Assembly (NCBI GenBank): GCA_964526565.1
Contig: CAZGMC010000008.1
Location: forward strand, 4,362-68,361
DNA: 64,000 nucleotides
Reading direction: 5' to 3'
From: CAZGMC01 sp964526565
GTDB taxonomy: Bacteria; Pseudomonadota; Alphaproteobacteria; DSM-16000; Inquilinaceae
Position numbers and translations under genes: made by a program. Under the pieces are notes generated by a model. That model saw nothing but the letters and a program-made list of their open reading frames with translations. It was not told the DNA's origin and ran no database searches. The number at the start of each line of letters is the position of its first letter. Position 1 is the stretch's first letter. Shown piece by piece: positions 8,013 through 16,636 of the stretch.

Positions 8013-10070
8013 ATGCGCAAGAGCCATCTCGCCTTCCTGCACGACCTGCTTGTGGCGCTGGCGTCGGTGGGGTTGGCGTTCTATCTGCGTGTGGGCGACG
8101 GCGCGTTCGTCCGGTACTGGCCGGTCATCGAGTATGGCACCGCGATCTTCGGCGTCATCGCCGGCACCTGCTTCCTGGCCTTCGGCATGTACCGCGGCGT
8201 GTGGCGGTATGCCTCGCTGCCGGACCTGGTCTGCATCCTCAAGGCGTCGACCGTCGCCGTCCTTGTCTTCACCCTGGTCCTGGTGATGATCACCCGGTTC
8301 GAGCCGATCCCGCGCTCGGTGCCGATCATCCAGTGGCTGCTGCTGGTGTTCCTGCTGGGCGGGCCGCGCCTGGCCTACCGGCTGTTCAAGGACAACCGCC
8401 TGCGCCGGGTGACCGCACGGCAGCGCGACCAGCGGGTGCCGGTGCTGCTGGTCGGCGCCAACGATTCGGCAGAACTGTTCATCCGCGCCGCCCACGGCAA
8501 CAGGCACGCCCCGTACCGTGTGGTTGCCGTTCTGGACGAACGCGGCCGCCGCCAGGGCCGCGAGATCCACGGCGTGCCGATCTGCGACGGCCCGGCGCAC
8601 CTGGCCGAGGTCGTGGCGCGGCTGGCGCAGCGGGGCGAACGGCCGCAACGGCTGGTCCTGACCGATCCCACGCCGGCGGGCGCGAACATGCCCGTGCGCC
8701 GCCTGGTCGAGATGGCGGAGACCGCTGGGCTGGCGGTGTCACGGCTGCCGTCGGTGACGGAGCTGCGCGACGCCGGCGAGGAGGATCGCCTGAAGCTGCG
8801 CCCGATCGCACTGGAGGACCTGCTGGGCCGGCCGCAGATCGCGCTGGACCTGGCGGCGATGCGCGACCTGGTCGGCGGGCGCCGGGTGCTGGTGACCGGG
8901 GCCGGCGGCACCATCGGCGCGGAGCTGACCCGCCAGATCGCCGGCTTCGGCCCGGCCGAGCTGGTGCTCGTCGACAACGGCGAGTTCAACCTCTACAGCA
9001 TCGACCTGGAGGTACGGGAGACTTGGCCGACTCTGTCGTGCCGGCCGGTGCTGTGCGACGTGCGCGACCGCGATCGCATCGTCGCCCTGTGCACCGGGCA
9101 CCGGCCGGAGCTGGTGTTTCACGCCGCCGCGCTGAAGCACGTGCCGATGGTGGAGGGCAACCCCGGCGAAGGGGTGCTGACCAACGCGATCGGCACCCGC
9201 AATGTGGCCGACGCGGCGCGGGCGGTGGGCGCGCGCGCCATGGTGCAGATCTCCACCGACAAGGCGGTCAACCCGACCAGCGTGATGGGCGCCACCAAGC
9301 GGCTGGCCGAGCACTACTGCCAGGCGCTCGACCTGGCCGGCCTCGGGGCCGGAGGAGCGCCCGGCGCGGCTCCCGCGGGGGCGGGCCGCGCCGCCGCCGC
9401 AGCGGCCGACGGGGAGGCCACCCGGTTCGTCGTCGTCCGGTTCGGCAACGTCCTGGGGTCGAGCGGGTCGGTGGTGCCACTGTTCCAGCGCCAGCTGGCC
9501 CGCGGCGGCCCGCTGACCGTGACCCACCCGGACATCCGGCGCTATTTCATGACGGTGCGCGAGGCGGTCGGGCTGGTGCTGCACGCCTCGGCGCACGCCG
9601 TCGCCCATCCGGCCGAGCGTGGCCGCATCCTGGTGCTGGACATGGGCGAGCCGGTGCGCATCGCCGACGTGGCCCGGCAACTGATCCGCCTGTCCGGGCT
9701 GAAGCCGGACGAGGACGTGAAGATCGTGTTCACCGGCCTGCGCCCCGGCGAGAAGCTGTACGAGGAGCTGTTCGACTCCAGCGAGGTGCCGATGCGTACC
9801 GGTGCCGACGGCGTGCTGGCCGCCGCGCCGCCGCCGATCGACCTCCGGGTCCTGCAGCGGGCCGTCGACGAGCTTGCGGCCGCGGCCGGGCGCAGCGACT
9901 CCGGGCCAGTCCTGCGCCTGCTCGGCCAGTTCGTGCCAGGCTATCCCTGCGCCGACGACAATCCACACGGCACTGCCCGGCTCCTCCGGAGATCGAACGG
10001 TTACGGACGGGCCCGCGGCGATGGTGGCCGGCGGGAGGTCATGGAAGTCGGGCAGACCGACGGCACCTGA
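8013..10070 (+). CDS. membrane nucleotide-sugar 4,6-dehydratase (WbpM/FlaA1/CapD-like)
   Basis: About 685 residues. Several N-terminal membrane helices (residues 5-140) precede a first Rossmann-like domain (about 145-260), then the SDR catalytic domain beginning VLVTGAGGTIGAEL. STDKAVNPTSVMGATKR carries the MxxxK pair that replaces YxxxK in this family. RFGNVLGSSGSVVPLF and GLRPGEKLYEEL are typical C-terminal blocks. WbpM-type enzymes convert UDP-GlcNAc to the UDP-4-keto-6-deoxy sugar used for QuiNAc, bacillosamine or legionaminic acid. A Gly/Ala-rich insertion (DNA about 9343-9420) is unusual. The start is uncertain: 8013 puts the first helix at the N terminus as in homologues, while an in-frame ATG at 7914 gives 718 residues. 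Neither has a strong ribosome site. Confidence 0.85.
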   Translation: MRKSHLAFLHDLLVALASVGLAFYLRVGDGAFVRYWPVIEYGTAIFGVIAGTCFLAFGMYRGVWRYASLPDLVCILKASTVAVLVFTLVLVMITRFEPIPRSVPIIQWLLLVFLLGGPRLAYRLFKDNRLRRVTARQRDQRVPVLLVGANDSAELFIRAAHGNRHAPYRVVAVLDERGRRQGREIHGVPICDGPAHLAEVVARLAQRGERPQRLVLTDPTPAGANMPVRRLVEMAETAGLAVSRLPSVTELRDAGEEDRLKLRPIALEDLLGRPQIALDLAAMRDLVGGRRVLVTGAGGTIGAELTRQIAGFGPAELVLVDNGEFNLYSIDLEVRETWPTLSCRPVLCDVRDRDRIVALCTGHRPELVFHAAALKHVPMVEGNPGEGVLTNAIGTRNVADAARAVGARAMVQISTDKAVNPTSVMGATKRLAEHYCQALDLAGLGAGGAPGAAPAGAGRAAAAAADGEATRFVVVRFGNVLGSSGSVVPLFQRQLARGGPLTVTHPDIRRYFMTVREAVGLVLHASAHAVAHPAERGRILVLDMGEPVRIADVARQLIRLSGLKPDEDVKIVFTGLRPGEKLYEELFDSSEVPMRTGADGVLAAAPPPIDLRVLQRAVDELAAAAGRSDSGPVLRLLGQFVPGYPCADDNPHGTARLLRRSNGYGRARGDGGRREVMEVGQTDGT

Positions 10071-10187
10071 CCGCTCTCACAGAGGGCGCGGCAGCCATGT
10101 TCTGCCGTCAACGCGGACGGAGTTCCGGGGCCGGGGTGGCGATGAACGCGGGGCTGTCGCAGGAGCAGCGTGCGCAGCGGTCCTCTT

Positions 10188-10967
10188 CTAGATTGTCATG
10201 CACGAGAAACCGCCGTCCACGGTGATCTCCGCCCCGGTGACGAAGCTGGCAGCGTCGGAGAACAGCCACAGGACCGCGCCGACGAGCTCGATCGGTTCAC
10301 CATAGCGTCCCATGGGAGTATGTCCGAGGATCGCGTCGTTGCGCGTCTTGTCGATGAAGTGTGTCCTGGACCACTCGGTCGGAAAGAACCCGGGACGCAG
10401 GGTGTTGACGCGCACGCCTTGGGTCGCCCATTCGCGGGCAATGTTCTGGGTCAGGTTCTTCACGCCGGCCTTTGCGGCGGAATAGGTGAAGGCCTTTGAA
10501 AGCGGTGGTCCGGCCGACGCCGACGACATGTTGATGATGCTGCCGCCGCCCCGCTCGAGCATGTGCGCACCGAACACCTGGCAGCCGTACAAGGTGGCGG
10601 TCAGGTGGCTGTCGATGATGGCATGGAACTCGTCCACCTCGATGTTGAGTAGCGGTGTCGGGGCGTTGATGCCGGCTCCGTTGACCAGGCAGTCGACCTT
10701 GCTGAAGCGGTTGACGATGGCAGCAAGAGCATCTCTGTGGCTTTGCTTGTCCACCGCCTCGATGGGCAGGTCGATGGCTTCGCCGCCGCCGGCCTCGATG
10801 TCGGCGACGGTCCTTGCCCGTGTCTCCGCAGAGCGGTCGAGCACGGCGATCCGGACGCCGGCCCGTGCCAGCCCGCGCGCCATCTCGCCGCAGAGAAAGC
10901 CGCCGCCACCGATTATGGCGGCGACCTTGCCCTCAAGATTGAAAAACTGCGTCAAGTAGTCAGCCAT
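10188..10967 (-). CDS. SDR-family oxidoreductase
   Basis: A 259-residue classical short-chain dehydrogenase. NAD(P)-binding region GGGGFLCGEMARGLA (residues 19-33) departs from the usual TGxxxGIG; the NGAG-type motif is LVNGAGINAP; catalytic residues are Ser in NMSSAS and YSAAK. The C-terminal FVTGAEITVDGGF is typical. The closest look is to sugar-acid or gluconate/mannonate dehydrogenases. It is the last gene of a minus-strand series of HAD, aldolase, transaldolase and SIS genes, so it may reduce or oxidise an intermediate of that cassette. The substrate is unknown. Confidence 0.85.
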   Translation of the reverse strand: MADYLTQFFNLEGKVAAIIGGGGFLCGEMARGLARAGVRIAVLDRSAETRARTVADIEAGGGEAIDLPIEAVDKQSHRDALAAIVNRFSKVDCLVNGAGINAPTPLLNIEVDEFHAIIDSHLTATLYGCQVFGAHMLERGGGSIINMSSASAGPPLSKAFTYSAAKAGVKNLTQNIAREWATQGVRVNTLRPGFFPTEWSRTHFIDKTRNDAILGHTPMGRYGEPIELVGAVLWLFSDAASFVTGAEITVDGGFSCMTI

Positions 10968-11016
10968 TGTCCCTCCTTGCGGCCATCAGGGCAGGCGCGG
11001 CGGCATGCTCGGCCGT

Positions 11017-11676
11017 TCAGCCCGCTCCGCCTGTGGCGCCGATCAGGCGGTTCAGATGCTCGTGGATGCCTACCAGATCCGGATAGACCGGGATGCCCTC
11101 GCCGAGGCCCTTGCCACTGTCGCGGCCGATGAAGGGTACGCCTGTCGTCTCGGCCGAGCGACGGTCCTCTGGCGCGTCGCCGACATAGACCACGGTCTCC
11201 GGTGCCGCGCCGTGTCGGGAGAGGATGTCGCGGATGGCGGTCTCCTTGGGCCACGAGCCGGCATAGACCCGAGTGAACGTGTCGGTGAGGTCCCGCGCCC
11301 GCAGGATCGCCCACAGTTCCTCGTCGGGCGACATGGACACCAAGTAAAGCGGGACACGGCCGGCGAAGTCCGCCAGGAAGTCGTCCAGGCCGGCGACCTT
11401 CGGGCAGTCCACGATGGCGCGAAAAACCAGCGTACTGAAGCGGTTCGACAGGCGCTCGCGGTCAGCCTCGGTGTAGGGACGTCCCAGGATGGTTTCGGTG
11501 ATGTGCCTGAACTTCTCGAACCTCAGAGTCGCGTTGTGCGCCAAGTGGTAGTCCATGATGTCGTCGATGCGGTCCGGATGATCCGCCGCGAAGAGCTCGC
11601 GGAAGGCGCGGTCCTTGATGCCCACAGACTCGACGAGGGTGCCGTCAAAGTCGAGGATGATCGCGTTCAGTCCCAT
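11017..11676 (-). CDS. HAD-superfamily phosphatase
   Basis: A 219-residue hydrolase. Motif I DFDGTL (residues 8-13), motif II Ser in LVSMSPD, motif III Lys in SWPKETAIRD, and motif IV GDAPED are all present, with a helical cap between I and II as in phosphoglycolate-phosphatase types. The ATG at 11676 shares its A with the TGA of the aldolase gene upstream, indicating translational coupling. In context it probably dephosphorylates the product of the aldolase/transaldolase/SIS steps, much as KdsC or GmhB act in other higher-sugar pathways. Confidence 0.87.
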   Translation of the reverse strand: MGLNAIILDFDGTLVESVGIKDRAFRELFAADHPDRIDDIMDYHLAHNATLRFEKFRHITETILGRPYTEADRERLSNRFSTLVFRAIVDCPKVAGLDDFLADFAGRVPLYLVSMSPDEELWAILRARDLTDTFTRVYAGSWPKETAIRDILSRHGAAPETVVYVGDAPEDRRSAETTGVPFIGRDSGKGLGEGIPVYPDLVGIHEHLNRLIGATGGAG

Positions 11677-12479
11677 CAGCCCGGAGCATCGCACAACGGG
11701 CCGCGCACACCGCCGATGTGGCCGCGGATGCGCTCGGCCCATTTCCACAGCAGGAAGATGTCCGACGACAGCACCGAGAACGTGAAGCCGGCATCGAGGG
11801 CGGCGCGCATGGTGACCGGATCGGGATCGACGATCTGGGTGCCGCAGGCGCGGCCGAGGCGGCGGCAGGCCTCGATCACGTGGCGGGCGGCCTCCTGGAC
11901 GCGCGGGCTGTCGATCTGGCCGGGAATGCCGAGCGACCCCGACAGGTCGTAGGGCCCGACCATGGCGCCGTCGATCTCGTCGAACGCCAGCAGCGACTCG
12001 ATGTTGTCGACGCCCTGCACGGTTTCGATCTGGATGATGATCGACGACGCCGCATTCCAGCCGGCCGCGTAGTCCGCGAAGTCGAACCCGTATCCCTGGG
12101 CCCGCGCCACACCGAAGCTGCGCCGACCGAGCGGCGGGTACTTCACCCAGGATATGATGTTCTCAACTTCCCCGGGGGTGGACACCATGGGCACGATCAC
12201 CCCCTCGGCCCCGGAATCGAGGAGGCGCTTGATCATTTCTGCATTGTGGGAGGCGATGCGCGGCAGACAGATGGTGCCGCCAGCCTGGCATGCCGCAATG
12301 ATCCGCTGCGCCTGCTCGAGCGAGATCGTGCTGTGCTCGATGTCAATGCCGATGAAATCAATGCCGGCCCGCACCAGGATCTCGGTGATCTGCGGATGCC
12401 CGAGCGAGGTCCAGCCGGCGAACAGCGGGAGACGCGACCGCATCCTCTGGCGAAAGGCGCCGGCCCGAGACGAAGTCAT
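11676..12479 (-). CDS. HpcH/HpaI-family (class II, pyruvate-type) aldolase
   Basis: A 267-residue TIM-barrel enzyme. Family signatures: FIGIDIEHSTISLEQAQ, GAEGVIVPMVSTPGEVE, IIQIETVQGVDNIESL (metal-ligand Glu) and GPYDLSGSLGIPG (metal-ligand Asp). Members join or split pyruvate-derived 4-hydroxy-2-keto acids such as 2-dehydro-3-deoxyglucarate using a divalent metal. Set among transaldolase, SIS and phosphatase genes, it may form a 3-deoxy-2-ulosonic acid from pyruvate and an aldehyde sugar, rather than serve catabolism. The direction is inference. Confidence 0.87.
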   Translation of the reverse strand: MTSSRAGAFRQRMRSRLPLFAGWTSLGHPQITEILVRAGIDFIGIDIEHSTISLEQAQRIIAACQAGGTICLPRIASHNAEMIKRLLDSGAEGVIVPMVSTPGEVENIISWVKYPPLGRRSFGVARAQGYGFDFADYAAGWNAASSIIIQIETVQGVDNIESLLAFDEIDGAMVGPYDLSGSLGIPGQIDSPRVQEAARHVIEACRRLGRACGTQIVDPDPVTMRAALDAGFTFSVLSSDIFLLWKWAERIRGHIGGVRGPLCDAPG

Positions 12480-12497
12480 GGCTGCGCACTCAGCTGC

Positions 12498-13187
12498 TCA
12501 GGCAATGGACGCCTTAAGTTTTTCGGCGTCGCACAGGAACATCTGCACGGTTTCCTTGCTGTACGGGTGGACGATCATGCCGTTCAGCAGGGACGGCGTG
12601 ACCGTCACGATGTGCGCGCCGGCGTGCAGCCACTCGACGATGTTCAGCACCTCGCGCGTCGAGCCGACAATGATTTGCGCGTCGAGCTGCATCATGTCGA
12701 GCAGGCGGCGAAGCTTAATGATCTCGTCGCAGGCGTTGTAGCCCATATTGTTGACGCGGCCGCCGAACATGGACACGTAGCTGGCGCCGGCCAGGGCGGC
12801 GAGGATGCACTGCTGAGCGCTCATCATGGCGGTGACGTTCACGCGCACGCTGTGTTTCGTTTCCAGCTCGTGGATGACCTCGAGGTTCTCGGTCTCGCCC
12901 TCCGGGCCGTGGATGGTGATCTTGACGTTGATGTTGTCGGCCATCGCCGCGTATTCGAGCCCTTCGGCAATCATGCCTTCACGGTCGTTGGTCGTCACCT
13001 CAACCGACAGCGGCAGCGGCGCGATCATCCGGGCGATTTCCACGCAGCGCTGCCTGACGCCGGCCAAGCCGCCGGTCACACCGTCCTTCAGCAGGATCGT
13101 TGGATTGGTCGTCACGCCGCGGATGATGCCCATCCGGTGATAGGTCGAGATTTCGTCAAGCTTGCCGGTATCCAGAAAAATGGCCAT
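12498..13187 (-). CDS. transaldolase / fructose-6-phosphate-aldolase-like protein
   Basis: A 229-residue protein of the small transaldolase (TalC/FSA-like) family: MAIFLDTGKLDEI, GVTTNPTILLKDG, INVKITIHG with the Schiff-base Lys, VTAMMSAQQ and MFGGRVNNMGYN. The ATG at 13187 follows GAGGAT; an upstream open frame has no family character. Members transfer or split three-carbon dihydroxyacetone units. In this operon it could make an unusual ketose phosphate for the SIS enzyme next door. The variant sequence around the Lys means I would not assume fructose 6-phosphate as substrate. Confidence 0.85.
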   Translation of the reverse strand: MAIFLDTGKLDEISTYHRMGIIRGVTTNPTILLKDGVTGGLAGVRQRCVEIARMIAPLPLSVEVTTNDREGMIAEGLEYAAMADNINVKITIHGPEGETENLEVIHELETKHSVRVNVTAMMSAQQCILAALAGASYVSMFGGRVNNMGYNACDEIIKLRRLLDMMQLDAQIIVGSTREVLNIVEWLHAGAHIVTVTPSLLNGMIVHPYSKETVQMFLCDAEKLKASIA

Positions 13188-13213
13188 GAGATCCTCGCTA
13201 CTCGGCGCAACGG

Positions 13214-13840
13214 TCAGGTCTGGGCTGCGGCGCCCTGGTCGACAGCAGTCAGGCCTTCCCACTTGTTCGACATGGTCATGACACGCGGGTCGGAGACCAT
13301 GAGGTGCCAGACCACGCCCTGAAACGCCTCGGCGTGCGGCGTGATCGTATTGGGGTTGATCGGCGGAATGACCACACAGGCATCGGCCATCCGGGCCGTG
13401 TAGCCGCCGTCGCGGCCGACGACGCCGATGATTCTTGCGCCGGCCTCGCGGGCCACGTCCAGGGCATTGACGATGTTGGCGCTGACGTTGCGGACCTTGT
13501 CGCCGCCGCCGACGGAGAACACGAAGACGCCGTCGCCGGGGCCGATCCGGCTGCCTTTCAGCCACTCGGCAAACACCGTCTCCCAGCCCTCGTCATTCGT
13601 GCGGGCAGTCAGCTCGGCGACGTTGTCGACCGGAGTGTAGGCTTCGATCCCGCCGATCTTGCGGAAGTCGTTCACCGCGTGAGAGCAGTTGGCGGCGCTG
13701 CCGCCGACGCCGAGAAAGAACAGACGGCCCCCGGTCTCGCGGATCTTGAGAATGATCTGGATGATCGCCTCGATCCGGGACCGGTCGATCCGGTCGAGGA
13801 TGTCCTTCGCCTCTTCGATGTACTGGTCGACATAAGACAC
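13214..13840 (-). CDS. SIS-domain sugar-phosphate isomerase, GmhA-like
   Basis: A 208-residue SIS-domain protein. LFFLGVGGSAANCSHAVNDF (residues 40-59) matches the phosphate-binding loop of sedoheptulose-7-phosphate isomerases (GmhA), with VFVFSVGGGDKVRNVS as the second phosphate site. It could interconvert a ketose and an aldose phosphate. It lies between the transaldolase-like gene (26 bases downstream) and a methyltransferase gene. The exact substrate is not known; GmhA itself usually sits with HldE/GmhB, which are absent here. Confidence 0.83.
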   Translation of the reverse strand: MSYVDQYIEEAKDILDRIDRSRIEAIIQIILKIRETGGRLFFLGVGGSAANCSHAVNDFRKIGGIEAYTPVDNVAELTARTNDEGWETVFAEWLKGSRIGPGDGVFVFSVGGGDKVRNVSANIVNALDVAREAGARIIGVVGRDGGYTARMADACVVIPPINPNTITPHAEAFQGVVWHLMVSDPRVMTMSNKWEGLTAVDQGAAAQT

Positions 13841-13894
13841 GGGTGATTCTCCGGCGTCGCTTGAACTGGCTGTGGGCTTTCGATGGCGCGTCGG

Positions 13895-14902
13895 TCAGGT
13901 TTTCCTGCGGACCAGCACGCGGCCGAAGGAACTGAGCAGGGCGGACTGCAGGAAGCCCTGGAACCGCTGATGATCGACGGCATCGCGCCGAGTCAGCAGG
14001 GTGCGGACGAAACGTGGCAGCGGCAGGGCCGGGTCGGCATCCGCGGCGCGTGCCACCGCCTTCAGGTCGAAGGCGCCGGGCGTGGAGAACTCCAGGGTCT
14101 CGAAGCCGTGGCGATCCAACAGGGCCTGCAGGCCGGTCGCCGAGAACATGGTCAGCCGGTCGGGCGGCAGGATGGTGTCGGCACGATCCCACAGCACCTG
14201 GATGTCGAACCCCGACGACAGGATGCCCGTCAGAAAGCACAGCCCACCCGGCTTCAGCGCCCGGTGGGCGGCGGCGAGCACAGCATCGGCGTCCGACGAG
14301 TGGTCGAGGACATCGAACAGGGTGATGGCGTCCAGCTCGGCCTCCAGCCCCAGGGTCTCCAGGGGCTGGGCGATGATCTCCAGGCCGTCGGCGGCGACCT
14401 CCGCGATGGGATCGATCAGCAGCCGGCGGCGGAACCGCTGCAGCCGGGCCAGATGCTCGGCGAACACCTCCAGGTGGGTGCTCACGTCGGCCATCACCGC
14501 GGCATCGGGCCGGTATTCCTGCACGCTGTCGACCAGCCAGTCGATGCGTGGCTCGATGATGCGGTGCACGCGCTGGCTGCTGGTGGCGCGGGCCAGCCGC
14601 GATTGCCAGAAGCGCTCTGCCTCGCTGTCGCGGTAAAAGGCGCGCAGCACCGCCGCCGGCGGACGGCGCGCCACCCAAAGCGTGCCGCAGGCGGAGCAGT
14701 CGGCATAGCCCAGGCCGAACCGCTCGAAGGCGGGTTCGCTGGCGGTCGATCCGCACCCCGGGCAGGCGTCGACCGTCACGTCGGCCGCGGGAACGACCAG
14801 CTCGGCGACGTCTCGCGCGACCAGGCGCTTGTACTCGGCCATCAGGTCGGCCGGCCGGATGTCCTGGGGCAGGTAATCGACGGTCTCGACGATCGTTCGC
14901 AT
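13895..14902 (-). CDS. SAM-dependent methyltransferase with N-terminal zinc-ribbon-like region
   Basis: A 335-residue protein. CPGC (about residue 47) and CSAC (about 71) form a four-cysteine zinc-ribbon-like pair. A class I methyltransferase-type domain follows (ITLFDVLDHSSDADAVLAAA, LKPGGLCFLTG). The arrangement resembles sugar C-methyltransferase-type proteins, but the usual glycine-rich SAM loop is not obvious (LLIDPIAEVAADGLEI). It starts one base after the stop of the Gfo/Idh gene, so the two are co-translated. It may methylate the unusual sugar made by this cassette. Confidence 0.75.
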   Translation of the reverse strand: MRTIVETVDYLPQDIRPADLMAEYKRLVARDVAELVVPAADVTVDACPGCGSTASEPAFERFGLGYADCSACGTLWVARRPPAAVLRAFYRDSEAERFWQSRLARATSSQRVHRIIEPRIDWLVDSVQEYRPDAAVMADVSTHLEVFAEHLARLQRFRRRLLIDPIAEVAADGLEIIAQPLETLGLEAELDAITLFDVLDHSSDADAVLAAAHRALKPGGLCFLTGILSSGFDIQVLWDRADTILPPDRLTMFSATGLQALLDRHGFETLEFSTPGAFDLKAVARAADADPALPLPRFVRTLLTRRDAVDHQRFQGFLQSALLSSFGRVLVRRKT

Positions 14903-14903
14903 G

Positions 14904-15926
14904 TCAGGCAACCTGCATGGTCGTGCGTGCGTCCCGGTAGGCGCTGTCGATGATCTCCATGACGCGCAGCGCATCGTGCGAGTTGCTGAATCGAATCGGC
15001 CGGTTCTCGCGAATGCACGACACGAACTCGTCGATCTCCATGTCCCAGGAGAGGTCGCGGTCGAAGTGGGTGATCTCCTCCGGCGGATTGCCGACGGCGG
15101 CGGCCTCATCCTCGAACTGCCGCTTGCCCACCACGATCCTCTCCCGGCCGTAGCTGCCGCTCTTGGACAGCAGGCCCTCTACCACAAGGTAGCCCTGTTC
15201 CAGGGTAATATCAGCCCGGAACGTATGCTTCCAGAGCGTGGCCGACGAGTGCAGCATGGCGTGCACGCCGTTCGTGCCGCGCAGGATGACGAACGCGTTG
15301 TCCTCCACGGGACAGCCCCAGAAGTCATTGGACAGGAAGCACTTCACCGCCTCGAACTCGCCGCAGAGAAAGCGGAAAAGGTCGAGCATGTGGATGCCCT
15401 GGTCGAGCAGGATGCCGCCGCCGGCAACCATCGGGTCGTTGCGCCACGACTGCGGATAATTGACGCCGCCGGACTTGCCGTAAAGGCCCCGGACGTTCAC
15501 CACCCTGCCCAGCCGGCCGCTGTCGATGATCGCCTTGGCCCGCATGATCGACGGGTGGTAGCGGTGATTGAACCCGAACATCAGCTTCATGCCGCTGGCG
15601 GCCTCGGCGGCGCAGATGTCGTGGATGTCCCGCAGGGTGCAGCCGGGTGGCTTTTCGCAGAATACGTGGCGGCCGGCGCGCAGGCTGCGAATCGCATATT
15701 CGGGCGCGACGTTGTTGGGTGTTGCAATGAACACGATGTCGAGGTCCGCCGCGAGCAGCGCTTCGGTATCGGCAAACCCCTCGCATCCCATGACCCTGGC
15801 GCGTTTCCTGTCATCGGGTTCGGCCACACCGGCCAGGACGATGTCGTCGCGCGCATCGATGACGCGCTTGCGGATCTCACCCATGTAACCGAAGCCAATA
15901 ATCCCGCACTTGAGCGGCTCTGCCAT
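14904..15926 (-). CDS. Gfo/Idh/MocA-family sugar oxidoreductase
   Basis: A 340-residue NAD(P)-dependent enzyme. The N-terminal Rossmann motif is GIIGFGYMGEI (residues 8-18), followed by IATPNNVAPEYAI and the family hallmark HVFCEKPPG with the catalytic-site Lys. The C-terminal alpha/beta domain includes GGGILLDQGIHMLDLF with the conserved His. It probably oxidises a ring hydroxyl of a nucleotide sugar or a free sugar derivative. The ATG at 15926 places the Rossmann strand at the N terminus. It heads the carbon-skeleton cassette, 128 bases after the GNAT gene. Confidence 0.87.
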   Translation of the reverse strand: MAEPLKCGIIGFGYMGEIRKRVIDARDDIVLAGVAEPDDRKRARVMGCEGFADTEALLAADLDIVFIATPNNVAPEYAIRSLRAGRHVFCEKPPGCTLRDIHDICAAEAASGMKLMFGFNHRYHPSIMRAKAIIDSGRLGRVVNVRGLYGKSGGVNYPQSWRNDPMVAGGGILLDQGIHMLDLFRFLCGEFEAVKCFLSNDFWGCPVEDNAFVILRGTNGVHAMLHSSATLWKHTFRADITLEQGYLVVEGLLSKSGSYGRERIVVGKRQFEDEAAAVGNPPEEITHFDRDLSWDMEIDEFVSCIRENRPIRFSNSHDALRVMEIIDSAYRDARTTMQVA

Positions 15927-16054
15927 GCCGTGCCTTTTCGATGGGGTCCGCCGGCGGCCGGTTGCATCCAAAACGCCGGCCAACAGGTCTTGAATGCGAA
16001 CCGCAATCTGTTCGCGTGATCCTACAGGGTCAAGGCGGAAGTTGCCCGCGCCGA

Positions 16055-16636
16055 TCAGTCCTTGTCCAATGTGGACTTGATGGCACCGGCCAGCGCCAGC
16101 ACCCAGCGTTCGACCCGCTTGCCCTTCGGGCGAACCAGCGACTCTGTCGGCACAAAGCCGGCCTTGGCGAAGGCGCGGCGGGAGCCGGCATTGGTCGGCT
16201 CGATGCCGGCGCGCAGCCGGACGAGCCTCAGGTCGTCGCGGGCGCAGGCCGCCACCAGGGCAAGCGCCGTGCTGCCCACGTCGCGGCCCCAGACGCTACG
16301 GTCGAACAGGGCGATGCCGACCCAGGCCTCGCCCCCGTGCTGGGCCGTAACGTCATGCAGGCGCAGCGTGCCGCGCAGCACGCCGTCAACAAAGATCCCG
16401 AACAGGACCGCCGCCGGATCCTCGCGGTTGGCCCGTACGAACGCCGTGACCGTCTCCATCGTCTGCCGCTGGCGCTGCGCCGCCTCGACGAAGCGGGCGA
16501 CGTCTGGATGGTTCAGCCCGTCCGGATAGGCGGGGAGCACATCGGCTTCATCGAGCGGGCGCAGGATGATGGTACCGCGGCGCAGGTTCGTCCGCTCGCG
16601 CTTCAGCGCGGCGAGCGCCGCGTACGGGTCCGTCAT
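16055..16636 (-). CDS. GNAT-family N-acetyltransferase (PseH-position)
   Basis: A 193-residue acetyltransferase of the RimJ/RimL-like GNAT class. The domain spans about residues 20-175, with RSVWGRDVGSTAL giving the acetyl-CoA pyrophosphate loop and EPTNAGSRRAFAKAGF the closing motif. The ATG at 16636 overlaps the PseI stop codon (ATGA). PseH, which acetylates the 4-amino group before PseG acts, is a GNAT next to PseI/PseG in known loci, so this is the best PseH candidate. The assignment rests on position and fold. Confidence 0.8.
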   Translation of the reverse strand: MTDPYAALAALKRERTNLRRGTIILRPLDEADVLPAYPDGLNHPDVARFVEAAQRQRQTMETVTAFVRANREDPAAVLFGIFVDGVLRGTLRLHDVTAQHGGEAWVGIALFDRSVWGRDVGSTALALVAACARDDLRLVRLRAGIEPTNAGSRRAFAKAGFVPTESLVRPKGKRVERWVLALAGAIKSTLDKD

